This document shows, one piece after another, positions 27,606-36,820 of a DNA stretch of 64,000 nucleotides. Where the stretch lies: contig NZ_JAGHKQ010000006.1 of the NCBI RefSeq assembly GCF_017742235.1, positions 1 through 64,000 on the forward strand, in the 5' to 3' direction. A program made the position numbers and the translations under genes. The notes under the pieces are model-generated. The model was not told the DNA's origin and searched no databases. It saw nothing but the letters and a program-made list of their open reading frames with translations. This stretch comes from Bacillus sp. 165 (GTDB taxonomy: Bacteria > Bacillota > Bacilli > Bacillales > Bacillaceae_G). Numbering within the stretch: the stretch's first letter is position 1; the number at the start of each line of letters is the position of its first letter.

Positions 27606-28601
27606 TTATTCTGCTGCTTCTTTTTCTACCATATCTGCAAATAGGCCATACACATATTGTGATGGATCAAACGGTTGCAAGTCATCCATCTTCTCACCTA
27701 ATCCGACGAATTTGACTGGAACGTTGAGTTCGTTACGAATAGCCAAAACAATACCGCCTTTTGCTGTACCGTCTAATTTCGTAAGCACAATCCCTGTTAC
27801 ATCTGTTGCCTCTGAGAATGTTTTAGCCTGACTTAGACCATTTTGCCCTGTCGTTGCATCAATAACAAGAAGAACTTCATGAGGGGCTCCTGGAATCTCA
27901 CGCTCAATGACACGCTTCACTTTTTCCAATTCCTTCATTAAGTTCACTTTATTCTGCAATCGTCCCGCTGTATCGCACAGCAGCACATCCACCTTACGAG
28001 CTTTTGCGGCTTGTACTGCATCGAACATAACAGCTGCCGGATCAGAACCAGAACCTTGCTTAATAACATCTACGCCTACACGTTCGCCCCACACTTCCAA
28101 TTGCTCAATAGCACCAGCACGAAACGTGTCCCCAGCAGCCAATAAAACCGTCTTACCTTCAGTTTTCAGCTTATGTGCCAGTTTACCGATTGTGGTTGTT
28201 TTTCCTACGCCGTTTACACCGACAAATAAGATTACTGTTAAACTATTTTCTTGTATATTGATTTCGTTATCGAGCTCTTCTTCATCACCATTATAGATTT
28301 CGACTAACTTCTCTGAAATGACCGCTTGAACCTCACGAGGATCTTGAATGTTGCGGCGTTTCACTTCATCCTTCAGCTCGTCAATCAAATCCATGACGGT
28401 ATTAACACCAACATCGGCTCCGATTAAAATCTCCTCTAATTCTTCAAAGAAATCTTCATCCACTTTACGATATCGATACACTAAATCATTCACTTTTTCA
28501 GAAAAAGAGCTTCTCGTTTTCTCCAATCCTTGCTTAAACTTATCTGTAACAGCTTCTGTTTGGCGTGAAATGCTTTCTTTCAGCTTCTTAAAAAAACTCA
28601 T
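27606..28601 (-). CDS. ftsY: SRP receptor FtsY
   Basis: FtsY is the membrane-associated GTPase receptor that takes ribosome-nascent chain complexes from Ffh. The 331-residue protein has a short N-terminal basic helix, the N domain (about 45-110) and the G domain with VGVNGVGKTTTIGKLA (128-143), LLCDTAGRLQNKVNLM and LTKLDGTAKGG. It lacks the long acidic A domain of enterobacteria, as usual in Bacillus. It starts 21 nt after smc. Confidence 0.97.
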   Translation of the reverse strand: MSFFKKLKESISRQTEAVTDKFKQGLEKTRSSFSEKVNDLVYRYRKVDEDFFEELEEILIGADVGVNTVMDLIDELKDEVKRRNIQDPREVQAVISEKLVEIYNGDEEELDNEINIQENSLTVILFVGVNGVGKTTTIGKLAHKLKTEGKTVLLAAGDTFRAGAIEQLEVWGERVGVDVIKQGSGSDPAAVMFDAVQAAKARKVDVLLCDTAGRLQNKVNLMKELEKVKRVIEREIPGAPHEVLLVIDATTGQNGLSQAKTFSEATDVTGIVLTKLDGTAKGGIVLAIRNELNVPVKFVGLGEKMDDLQPFDPSQYVYGLFADMVEKEAAE

Positions 28602-28622
28602 TCGCTTCTATTCCTCCTTTTC

Positions 28623-31600
28623 CTATAAAACAGCTTCTTTGTCATCTAAGCGTACTGATACAAGCTTAGAGACACCCGATCCTTGCATTGTGACGCCATA
28701 TAGTACATCACTTTCTTCCATCGTTCCTTTTCTATGGGTAATTACAATAAACTGAGTTTCTTTGCTGAACTTCCGCAAATATTGCGCAAATCGAGCCACA
28801 TTGGCTTCATCCAGCGCAGCCTCAACCTCATCAAGCACACAAAATGGAACAGGACGAACCTTTAATATCGAAAATAGAAGCGCAATCGCGGTTAACGCCC
28901 GTTCTCCACCAGATAATAACCCCAGATTCTGCAATTTTTTACCTGGTGGTTGAGCAACAATATCCACTCCTGTATTAAGTAAATCCTCTGCATCAGCTAA
29001 TACTAAATCAGCGCGCCCTCCACCAAACAGGGCTTTAAACACAAATTGAAATTCAGTGCGAATCGCTTGAAAAGTAAATGCAAAACGCTTCTTCATTTCA
29101 TCGTCCATTTCACTAATCACTTGGTACAATGTATCTTTTGCTTCTTGCAAATCAATGCGCTGTTCCAGTAAAAATTGATGCCTTTCCGATACACGTTCAT
29201 ACTCTTCAATCGCACCTAAGTTCACATTGCCAAGCTCTTCGATAGAAAGTTTAAGCAACTTCACTTTCTTGCGTGCTTCTTGTATCGGCAATACCATTGG
29301 ATATTTTTCTTTTGCAGCTTCGTATGAAATTGTATACGTTTCCCTTAATTGCTGCAAACGGTTTTCAAGCTCCACATCTAAGCGGTTAATTTGTACTTCT
29401 TGATCTCGTAATACTTCTAACAAATATTTGTGCTGACGCTTCGCTTCTTTCAGCTCTATATCTGAATCTTCTAAGTTCGATTGTAATTCCAAACGCTGTT
29501 CACGGCGCAAGCTAATTAGCTCTACAGTTTGATTCCTGTCGTGAGTTTTCTTCTTAACCATTTCAGAAATTTGTTCTTCACCGCTTAGGTTTGAATTCAT
29601 TTCACTTTGAAGAAGGGACAAATCCTCTTTTGCCTTTTGCAGAGCGGCTTTTGCTTGTGCTTGTTCACGTCTATAGCGGCTGACCTTTTCTTGTTGGTTA
29701 AACAGCATTTGTTGCTTTTCCGCCTCTTGTACTTTTAATTCTGTAATATCTGCTTGCAATTGTTCTTTTGAACTATGCTGTTCTGCTTTTTGTTTTGTCA
29801 ACTCTGCAATTATTTGATCTAATTGCGTAATAGAAGAAGACAATTGCTGTAACTGCCCAGATAAATATTGCAGACGGTTCTTCATTTTTGTTTGATCTTG
29901 CAAAAATCCAGTCATTTCTAAGTCATAAAGGGCCAATCGCTCATTCAAGCTGCTTTCTTCTAACTCAAGCTGACGAATATCCCCTTTGGTACGTTGTTCT
30001 TCGATCCGAAGCGTCTCCATCGTTTCACGGAGTTCAGCTGACCCTTTTTCATGCCGTCCAATGTCTTTCTTTATGGAAGCAACATAGCTTTCTAGCTTCG
30101 TTGTTTTTTCTTCCATATCTTTCAGCTTCACAGCCAGAGTCTCTGCTTCCCTTTGTCGGCCCAGCAACGAAGTTTTCGCCTGCTTCATTGCTCCCCCGGT
30201 CATCGATCCACCTGGATTTACAATATCTCCTTCTAGCGTAACAATCCGGTAACGGTATTGCAGAATGCGGGCTAGTTCATTTGCCCCTTTTAAATCACGA
30301 GTCACCAGTACTGTACCTAATAAATTGGAGACAACGGTCCTATATGGTTGCTCACATTGTATTAAGTCAGAAGCAATCCCAATAAAAGCAGGATGCTGCT
30401 CCGCTGTATACAGCTGCTCAGCAGAAACTGCCTTTCCCTTTATTACACTAAGCGGCAAAAATGTAGCCCTTCCATATTGATGCTGCTTCAAAAACTTGAT
30501 TGCTGCTCTTGCATGTTCTTCCGTTTTAACAACAACATGCTGCATGGCAGCACCAAGCGCAGTCTCCACAGCAACTTCATATTGCTGCGGTACAGAAATA
30601 AGCTCAGCAACAGCTCCTTCAATGCCTTGCAGCCTGTCTTCTCTAGCTTTCAAAACTTCCCGAACTCCTTGAAAAAAGCCGGTATAGTCTTCTTGCATCT
30701 CTTCAAGCATTTCCTTACGTGAGCGTACTTTCTGAACGTATTGATACGCTTGATAGAGCTTCGTTTCATTTTCTTGATATTGATTTTTAAGATCCTTCCA
30801 AGCACGCTCATGCTCTTGAAATGACATTCCTTTTTTAGATAGCTCTTCTTGGATAGTAACATGCTTGGTCAACATACGAAGCTTCTTTTGCTCTACTTCT
30901 TTACGAAGATTTACATATTTTGCGTTCTGATCATCGAGGCGCTGATTTTTAGTGACCTGCTGTTTCTCTTGCTCTTCCAGCATCATCAGCTCATTGCGGT
31001 AACCAGCTTGTTTATTTAGGAGTTCAATATAATCGCCTTTTAGATTCTCAATTTTTTCATCTAGGTTTTGGTTATGCAGAGAAAGAGCTTGCAGTGCTTC
31101 TCTTAATTTCTGACTGGTGTGCATAACTTGAGCCGTTATTTCATCTAAATGTTTGGTTTCACTCTGTATGGTTTGCTCATAATCTAAAAGCTTTTCAGAT
31201 AGCTCAGCAATCTGTTGTTCAAGCTGAGTACAATGCACACCGGCATTTTTCTTCCGTTCCTTCAGAAGCTCCTTTTGTCCTTCTAACTTCTCAAGCTCTT
31301 TACTGGATAACAAAAGTACTTCCTGAAGAGATTCGATAGACTCGTCAATAGCTTGTACTTTCTCTCTTATATCCTCTATTGTCGCTTCACCTTTTTGAAG
31401 GTTGGAGGATACCGAGATCTCGAGGTCCTTATTTTCTTCAAACTGCTTTTTCAGTGTCTGCCACTTTTCGTGCAGCTCTTCGATTTCACAAACAATTACA
31501 GCAGCTTCAATTTTTTCAAGCTCTTCTTTCTTTTCCAAATAGTCCTTTGCAACGGAAGCTTGTATTTCTAACGGCTCTAATTGACTTTGCAGTTCATGGA

Positions 31601-32183
31601 TAATATCCTCCACTCGATTCAGGTTTTCTTGTGTTTCAGCAAGCTTTGCTTCTGCTTTCTTTTTTCTCGTTTTATATTTCAAAACTCCCGCTGCCTCTTC
31701 AAAAATCCCTCGCCGTTCTTCTGCTTTGCTGCTTAGTATTTCCTCCACTTTTCCTTGACTTATGATGGAAAAGGCTTCTCTTCCCAGTCCAGAATCCATG
31801 AATAAATCTACAATATCCTTCAACCGACAGGACTGCTTATTTATAAAGAAGTCACTGTCCCCTGAGCGGTACACTCGTCTTGTTACGCTAATTTCGTTGT
31901 ATTCAAGAGGTAATCGTTGGTCTTCATTATCCAATGTCAATGTTACCTCAGCTACATTTAGTGCACGTCTAGAATCGCTGCCGGCAAATATAACATCCTC
32001 CATCTTTGCACCGCGCAATGACTTCACTGACTGCTCACCAAGCACCCAACGAATTGCGTCTGTAATGTTGCTTTTTCCGCTGCCGTTCGGTCCCACAACA
32101 GAAGTAACCCCAGGTACGAAATCGATAGAGACTCTCTCGGCAAATGATTTAAATCCTACAATGTCTAACCGTTTGAGGAACAT
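28623..32183 (-). CDS. smc: Chromosome condensation ATPase SMC
   Basis: SMC forms the ring-shaped condensin with ScpA and ScpB and is needed for chromosome segregation. The 1186-residue protein has an N-terminal ATPase half with Walker A GPNGSGKSNI (31-40). Two long coiled coils flank a hinge around 510-640 (EDYTGFFQGVREVLK to GGSMTGG). The C-terminal half carries the signature LSGGERALTAIALLFSI and Walker B PFCVLDEVEAALD. Full length and intact. It follows rnc and precedes ftsY as in B. subtilis. Confidence 0.98.
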   Translation of the reverse strand: MFLKRLDIVGFKSFAERVSIDFVPGVTSVVGPNGSGKSNITDAIRWVLGEQSVKSLRGAKMEDVIFAGSDSRRALNVAEVTLTLDNEDQRLPLEYNEISVTRRVYRSGDSDFFINKQSCRLKDIVDLFMDSGLGREAFSIISQGKVEEILSSKAEERRGIFEEAAGVLKYKTRKKKAEAKLAETQENLNRVEDIIHELQSQLEPLEIQASVAKDYLEKKEELEKIEAAVIVCEIEELHEKWQTLKKQFEENKDLEISVSSNLQKGEATIEDIREKVQAIDESIESLQEVLLLSSKELEKLEGQKELLKERKKNAGVHCTQLEQQIAELSEKLLDYEQTIQSETKHLDEITAQVMHTSQKLREALQALSLHNQNLDEKIENLKGDYIELLNKQAGYRNELMMLEEQEKQQVTKNQRLDDQNAKYVNLRKEVEQKKLRMLTKHVTIQEELSKKGMSFQEHERAWKDLKNQYQENETKLYQAYQYVQKVRSRKEMLEEMQEDYTGFFQGVREVLKAREDRLQGIEGAVAELISVPQQYEVAVETALGAAMQHVVVKTEEHARAAIKFLKQHQYGRATFLPLSVIKGKAVSAEQLYTAEQHPAFIGIASDLIQCEQPYRTVVSNLLGTVLVTRDLKGANELARILQYRYRIVTLEGDIVNPGGSMTGGAMKQAKTSLLGRQREAETLAVKLKDMEEKTTKLESYVASIKKDIGRHEKGSAELRETMETLRIEEQRTKGDIRQLELEESSLNERLALYDLEMTGFLQDQTKMKNRLQYLSGQLQQLSSSITQLDQIIAELTKQKAEQHSSKEQLQADITELKVQEAEKQQMLFNQQEKVSRYRREQAQAKAALQKAKEDLSLLQSEMNSNLSGEEQISEMVKKKTHDRNQTVELISLRREQRLELQSNLEDSDIELKEAKRQHKYLLEVLRDQEVQINRLDVELENRLQQLRETYTISYEAAKEKYPMVLPIQEARKKVKLLKLSIEELGNVNLGAIEEYERVSERHQFLLEQRIDLQEAKDTLYQVISEMDDEMKKRFAFTFQAIRTEFQFVFKALFGGGRADLVLADAEDLLNTGVDIVAQPPGKKLQNLGLLSGGERALTAIALLFSILKVRPVPFCVLDEVEAALDEANVARFAQYLRKFSKETQFIVITHRKGTMEESDVLYGVTMQGSGVSKLVSVRLDDKEAVL

Positions 32184-32210
32184 CGTTTTCCCCCTTTTCT
32201 ATGCACAACG

Positions 32211-32233
32211 AATCCCCCTAAAATAGGGGGATT
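32211..32233. repeat. Hairpin between rnc and smc
   Basis: AATCCCCCTA/TAGGGGGATT is a 10-bp perfect stem with a 3-nt loop that lies directly after the rnc stop. No T-run follows on the minus strand, so it is more likely a processing or stabilising hairpin than a terminator. Confidence 0.55.
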
Positions 32234-32236
32234 CCA

Positions 32237-32980
32237 TTATGTTTGTTGTTCTCTCAGTTTTTTCAAAGCCTCTTCAGCAGCATACTGCTCTGCCTCTTTT
32301 TTAGACTTGCCGCTGCCAAGCCCAAGTGCCTCACCGTTAAGAGAAACGCGAGAGACAAACTCACGATTATGAGCAGGACCTCTTTCCTGCAAAATTTTAT
32401 ATTCGATATTACCGCTGCCGTCACGCTGAATAAGCTCTTGCAACTGACTTTTAAAATCCATCACATGAGAAAAAGCACCATTATTAATTTTAGGGTACAC
32501 TACATTCATCAAAAACTCCCATACTTTCTCTAAACCTTGATCTAAGTAAAGAGCACCGATGAAAGATTCAAAAACATCGGCTAACAATGCAGGCCGTTCA
32601 CGTCCGCCTGTCATCTCCTCTCCTTTCCCTAGAAGAACCAGTTCTCCGAAAGAAAGTTCATTTGCGAATTGAACCAAGGATGGTTCACATACGATTGCTG
32701 CACGCAGTTTCGTTAACTCACCTTCGCTCATCGTGGGATATTTTTGAAATAAGTATTGTGAAACAGTCAATTCTAAAACAGCATCCCCTAAAAACTCTAG
32801 TCTCTCATTATCTTCATGAGGTTTTTTACGATGCTCATTCACATACGATGAATGAGTAAAAGCTTGAATTAACAGCTTTTCATTCTTAAATGTGACGCCC
32901 ACTTTTTTTTGAAACTTTCTGAACACTTCGCGATATTTGGCTTCATGTCTTTTATCACGAATTCTTTTATAATGCGGCAT
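32237..32980 (-). CDS. rnc: Ribonuclease III
   Basis: RNase III cleaves double-stranded RNA, including rRNA precursors and scRNA. The 247-residue enzyme has the catalytic signature [17 protein letters not shown] (acidic metal ligands) and [15 protein letters not shown], then a C-terminal double-stranded-RNA-binding domain (about 175-245, [31 protein letters not shown]). It is in the acpP-rnc-smc-ftsY order of Bacillus. Confidence 0.98.
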   Translation of the reverse strand: MPHYKRIRDKRHEAKYREVFRKFQKKVGVTFKNEKLLIQAFTHSSYVNEHRKKPHEDNERLEFLGDAVLELTVSQYLFQKYPTMSEGELTKLRAAIVCEPSLVQFANELSFGELVLLGKGEEMTGGRERPALLADVFESFIGALYLDQGLEKVWEFLMNVVYPKINNGAFSHVMDFKSQLQELIQRDGSGNIEYKILQERGPAHNREFVSRVSLNGEALGLGSGKSKKEAEQYAAEEALKKLREQQT

Positions 32981-33073
32981 AGGTACCTCCCAATCTCAAT
33001 CCAAAGATCCATTTTTTCCGGCACCAGTGTTAACAAAAAGACAAAGGTTTTCCGACCTATTTGCGTATATGGC

Positions 33074-33104
33074 GAGCAAGCCCCGCATATAACGGGACTT
33101 GCTC
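33074..33104. repeat. Hairpin between acpP and rnc
   Basis: GAGCAAGCCCCG and CGGGACTTGCTC pair over 11 of 12 positions around a 7-nt loop just beyond the acpP stop. On the minus strand it is followed by GCCATATAC and not by T, so it may be a processing site that uncouples the abundant acpP message from rnc, or a weak terminator. Confidence 0.55.
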
Positions 33105-33111
33105 ATTGTTT

Positions 33112-33345
33112 TTATAGGCTACTTTCTATGTAGTTAACAGCATCGCCAACTGTAGCAATCTTTTCTGCATCCTCATCGGAGATTTCCATTTCGAACTCAT
33201 CTTCTAATTGCATTACAAGTTCTACTACGTCCAATGAATCTGCACCTAAATCTTCTTTAAAGTTAGCAGAAGGTGTTACCTCTGTTTCGTCTACACCTAG
33301 ACGATCTACGATGATTTTTGTTACGCGCTCTAATACGTCTGCCAT
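33112..33345 (-). CDS. acpP: Acyl carrier protein
   Basis: ACP carries growing acyl chains on a phosphopantetheine arm. The 77-residue acidic protein has the attachment serine Ser37 in [21 protein letters not shown]. The ribosome site GGGGAGGTG is strong. Besides read-through from fabG, it has its own candidate promoter, which fits the high demand for ACP. Confidence 0.98.
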   Translation of the reverse strand: MADVLERVTKIIVDRLGVDETEVTPSANFKEDLGADSLDVVELVMQLEDEFEMEISDEDAEKIATVGDAVNYIESSL

Positions 33346-33380
33346 AATAGTTCACCTCCCCTCAAGTCATTATATTAAAT

Positions 33381-33408
33381 ATTGTACAAAAAAACTAGGT
33401 GAAATCAA
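33381..33408 (-). promoter_or_regulatory. Candidate acpP promoter
   Basis: TTGATT and TACAAT separated by 16 nt on the minus strand, about 35 nt before the acpP start. A second TATAAT lies slightly downstream without a matching -35. Confidence 0.5.
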
Positions 33409-33440
33409 TGAAATTCATCATTTTTCCTGTTTTTTTGACA

Positions 33441-34181
33441 TTACATGACCATACCACCATCAATATGAATTGTTTGTCCTGTGATATAACCGCTGCGATC
33501 AGAAGCTAAAAATACAGCTGTATTAGCAATATCATCAGCTTCTCCAAATTTTGCAAGAGGAATGACTTTCAGCATTTCTGCTTTTACTTCTTCAGTTAAT
33601 ACATCTGTCATATCCGTTACGATAAATCCAGGAGCAATGGCATTAACTGTAACATTTCGGCTTGCCAATTCTTTTGCAGATGTTTTCGTTAATCCGATAA
33701 CCCCTGCTTTTGCTGCTACATAGTTTGCTTGACCCGCATTTCCAATCACACCTACAACAGAAGCAAGATTGATAATACGGCCGCTTCTTTGACGCATCAT
33801 ATGACGCGATACTGCTTTGGTAGTTAAAAATACACCCTTTAAGTTTGTATTAACAACTGCATCCCATTCTTCTTCTTTCATTCTCATTAACAAGTTATCT
33901 TTTGTTATCCCTGCATTGTTTACAAGTATATCGATTTGCCCAAACACTTCTACTGTTTGTTTAACCATTTGTGCTACTTCTTCACTATTTGCTACATCTG
34001 CTTTTACAGCGATCGCTTCAGAACCAAGGCTGTTAATTTCATCTACCACTTCTTTGGCTTTCAATTCATTCCCTGCAAAATTCACCACTACTTTGGCACC
34101 TTGACGAGCCATCTCTAAAGCAATTGCTCGTCCGATTCCTCGAGATGCCCCTGTGATTAAAGCTACTTTTCCTTTTAGCAT
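33441..34181 (-). CDS. fabG: 3-oxoacyl-ACP reductase FabG
   Basis: FabG performs the NADPH-dependent first reduction of type II fatty-acid synthesis. The 246-residue SDR has [15 protein letters not shown], the NNAG motif, the catalytic segment [24 protein letters not shown] (Ser, Tyr, Lys) and the C-terminal [12 protein letters not shown]. Its start overlaps the end of fabD by 7 nt. It is part of fapR-plsX-fabD-fabG-acpP. Confidence 0.97.
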   Translation of the reverse strand: MLKGKVALITGASRGIGRAIALEMARQGAKVVVNFAGNELKAKEVVDEINSLGSEAIAVKADVANSEEVAQMVKQTVEVFGQIDILVNNAGITKDNLLMRMKEEEWDAVVNTNLKGVFLTTKAVSRHMMRQRSGRIINLASVVGVIGNAGQANYVAAKAGVIGLTKTSAKELASRNVTVNAIAPGFIVTDMTDVLTEEVKAEMLKVIPLAKFGEADDIANTAVFLASDRSGYITGQTIHIDGGMVM

Positions 34182-35125
34182 ATGCCTTCCCCTTTCAATT
34201 TTGAAATAGTTGCTTCTATCGTTTCTTGATCGTAAATTGCATACACTTTAGCGGAAGGAGCTATAGACTTCATCAATCCTGCCAGCACTTTTCCAGGACC
34301 GATTTCAATGAACGTATCTACTCCTAATTCTACCATTCTTTCAATGGATTCATACCATCGTACAGGTGAATACAACTGTTCAATCAACTTCTCCTTTATT
34401 ACTTCACTGTCAGTTACGCAGTCTGCAGTTACATTAGCCACAACAGGTACTTGAGTTGAGTGAATGGTAATAGAATCTAAGACTTCTCTGAATTGCTCTG
34501 CTGCCGGTTTCATTAAAGACGAATGAAACGGACCGCTCACCTTCAATGGAATCGCACGTTTAGCACCTTTTTCTTTTGCCTGCTTGCAAGCATTATCTAC
34601 TCCTTGCTTAGTTCCAGAAATTACAATTTGTTGACGACTGTTCATATTAGCTATTTGAACAGCATGTCCTTCCTCTGAAACTTCCTTAGTCACATCCTGA
34701 AGCAGACCTGCGTCCATTCCCAATATGGCTGCCATAGCTCCTTGTCCGGCTGGAACAGCCTCTTCCATGCATTCTCCTCGCTTACGAACAGCATATACAC
34801 CTTCTTCAAAGGAAAGCGCGCCCGCTGCAACTAATGCACTATATTCACCAAGACTGTGACCAGCAACGTAATCAGGTTTAATGCCCGCCTCTTCAAATAC
34901 CGCAAGAACAGCCATACTTGTTGTCAGCAATGCCGGTTGTGCATTTGTCGTTAATGTCAATTCCTCTTGCGGACCTTCAAACATGATTTGTGATAACGGT
35001 GTCTTTAAAATTTCATCTGCTTTTTTAAAGAAAGCGGCCGCCGTTTCATTTACTTCGGCAAGCTGCTTTCCCATGCCAACTGCTTGAGATCCTTGACCTG
35101 GAAATAAAAAGGCTACTTTTCCCAT
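34175..35125 (-). CDS. fabD: Malonyl-CoA:ACP transacylase FabD
   Basis: FabD loads malonyl groups onto ACP. The 316-residue protein opens with [16 protein letters not shown] and has the nucleophile motif [16 protein letters not shown] (Ser in GHSLG), and the conserved histidine of [11 protein letters not shown]. It starts 4 nt after plsX. Standard length and context. Confidence 0.98.
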   Translation of the reverse strand: MGKVAFLFPGQGSQAVGMGKQLAEVNETAAAFFKKADEILKTPLSQIMFEGPQEELTLTTNAQPALLTTSMAVLAVFEEAGIKPDYVAGHSLGEYSALVAAGALSFEEGVYAVRKRGECMEEAVPAGQGAMAAILGMDAGLLQDVTKEVSEEGHAVQIANMNSRQQIVISGTKQGVDNACKQAKEKGAKRAIPLKVSGPFHSSLMKPAAEQFREVLDSITIHSTQVPVVANVTADCVTDSEVIKEKLIEQLYSPVRWYESIERMVELGVDTFIEIGPGKVLAGLMKSIAPSAKVYAIYDQETIEATISKLKGEGIC

Positions 35126-35129
35126 ATTA

Positions 35130-36140
35130 TTACACTCCCTCTTCTTCTAATATAGATTTCTCCTGCTCTACAATCTGCTGAATGGTTGATGTAACATGAT
35201 TCCCCACCATCTCACGAGTTTGACGAATAGCATTGAATATTGAATTCGCATTAGATGAGCCGTGAGCTTTAATAACAGGTGCTTTTAGTCCAAACAACCC
35301 AGCCCCGCCGTACTCTGAGTAATCCATTTTCTTTTTTAATCCCTTCAACTTCGGCTTTAAGAGCGATGCTGCCAATTTACTTGTCAATGAACTTGTCAAT
35401 TCTTCTTTCAACATGGAAAAGACAGACAAAGCTGTACCTTCAATTGCTTTTAATGCAACATTTCCCGTAAACCCGTCACATACAACAACATCCGCAACTC
35501 CTTGCAGTAAATCTCGCGCCTCTACGTTCCCGACAAAGTTCATAGAGGAATTCTTCAGCATATCAAATACCTGTTTTGATAAATCGTTTCCTTTACCATC
35601 TTCCGTACCTACATTCAATAGACCTACACGCGGACGAGAGATACCGCGTACTTTTTCTGCATAAATCGAACCCATAATCGCATATTGATAAATATGCAAC
35701 GGTTTTGCATCTACATTTGCTCCTACATCGAGCATGATAAAACCTTTACCATCCATTGTCGGAAGCGTTGGCGCTAGAGCCGGTCGCTCTATTCCTTCTA
35801 TACGACCAACAATGAACAAGCCCGCTGCCATTAAAGCACCTGTATTTCCTGCAGAAATACAGGCATCAGCTGCTCCTTCTTTTACTTGCTGCGCCATCAA
35901 AACCATGGATGCATTTTTCTTTCTCCGTACAGCACGAACCGGTTCGTCCGTACCAGCAATAACTTCGTCTGTATGTATGATAGAAATGCGTGCTTCATCT
36001 GATAAATATGGTCGGATTTTCTTATCATCTCCGATTAAAGTAATAGAGATATCCGAAAATTCTTTAACAGCCTGCATCGCTCCTAGTACAATTTCCTTTG
36101 GAGCGTGATCTCCACCCATTGCATCTATTGCGATTCTCAT
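35130..36140 (-). CDS. plsX: Phosphate acyltransferase PlsX
   Basis: PlsX turns acyl-ACP into acyl-phosphate, the acyl donor for PlsY in phospholipid synthesis. The 336-residue protein has [13 protein letters not shown] at the N-terminus, [15 protein letters not shown], and [19 protein letters not shown]. Its start overlaps the fapR stop by 4 nt (ATGA-type), so the repressor and the first structural gene are translationally coupled. Confidence 0.97.
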   Translation of the reverse strand: MRIAIDAMGGDHAPKEIVLGAMQAVKEFSDISITLIGDDKKIRPYLSDEARISIIHTDEVIAGTDEPVRAVRRKKNASMVLMAQQVKEGAADACISAGNTGALMAAGLFIVGRIEGIERPALAPTLPTMDGKGFIMLDVGANVDAKPLHIYQYAIMGSIYAEKVRGISRPRVGLLNVGTEDGKGNDLSKQVFDMLKNSSMNFVGNVEARDLLQGVADVVVCDGFTGNVALKAIEGTALSVFSMLKEELTSSLTSKLAASLLKPKLKGLKKKMDYSEYGGAGLFGLKAPVIKAHGSSNANSIFNAIRQTREMVGNHVTSTIQQIVEQEKSILEEEGV

Positions 36141-36721
36141 ATGTTACCTTCCTCACTCGTTTGACTTTGTCGATACATCTCGAATGTCCCTGTAAATACG
36201 ATTTCGGTTCCGACAAAACTTTTCACATCTACAACAGTCCGGCCCTTAATATTTTCTATATTTGTGACCTTAGCTTTAGCAACCACACGTTCCTTCAGTT
36301 TAGCTGGTCGTACATAGTGAATACTTGCTTTCACTGTTAGTGCTAATTCGTCATTGATAACCGCTACTGCGAGAGAATTAGCTTGTGCAAACAAGTGATG
36401 TCCGCGCGCGATGTTATTTCGTTTAAATATATGTTCTTGTTTGACATCGAAGATAGAAATCGCATGCCGGTCTAATTCAATGTCAACAATTTCTCCAACA
36501 ACTTCCTCAATAGGAAGTGACTTGACATCCTCTTCTAACTGCTTTGCTGCGACGTTTTTTATGCGTTCCCGCAACTCCGGGATGGACAACTCTAGTCTGT
36601 CTAATCGTATGGTTTGTATACTAACCTGAAATTTTTCAGCCAGTTCTTCATCTGTAATAAACGGATTTTCTGTTATAGTTTCCTTTAATAACTTTTGTCT
36701 CTCTTTTTTATTTCTACGCAT
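36137..36721 (-). CDS. fapR: Fatty-acid and phospholipid synthesis repressor FapR
   Basis: FapR represses lipid-synthesis genes and is released by malonyl-CoA. The 194-residue protein has an N-terminal DeoR-like helix-turn-helix ([36 protein letters not shown], about 18-53) and a C-terminal hot-dog fold effector domain. It heads the operon, and its own operator lies 18 nt before the ATG, which indicates autoregulation. Confidence 0.97.
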   Translation of the reverse strand: MRRNKKERQKLLKETITENPFITDEELAEKFQVSIQTIRLDRLELSIPELRERIKNVAAKQLEEDVKSLPIEEVVGEIVDIELDRHAISIFDVKQEHIFKRNNIARGHHLFAQANSLAVAVINDELALTVKASIHYVRPAKLKERVVAKAKVTNIENIKGRTVVDVKSFVGTEIVFTGTFEMYRQSQTSEEGNI

Positions 36722-36738
36722 TTATAACGCCCCTGTTT

Positions 36739-36755
36739 TTATGACTAGGTACTAA
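36739..36755 (-). promoter_or_regulatory. FapR operator
   Basis: TTAGTACCTAGTCATAA closely matches the 17-bp FapR consensus (TTAGTACCTGATACTAA-like, with the TTAGTACCT half intact). It begins 4 nt downstream of the -10, so it covers the transcription start. Confidence 0.85.
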
Positions 36756-36759
36756 TAGT

Positions 36760-36788
36760 AGTATATGATTAAAAAAAGCAGAATGCAA
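36760..36788 (-). promoter_or_regulatory. fapR operon promoter
   Basis: TTGCAT and TATACT with a 17-nt spacer on the minus strand. Its -35 falls inside the right arm of the recG terminator, and the operator lies over its start site. Confidence 0.7.
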
Positions 36789-36805
36789 TAAAAAAATGCA
36801 TCTGC
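36771..36805 (-). terminator. recG terminator
   Basis: GCAGATGCA pairs with TGCATTCTGC (one bulge) and is followed by seven T on the minus strand. It shares bases with the fapR promoter. Confidence 0.7.
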
Positions 36806-36820
36806 CCTTTATCATCCCCA

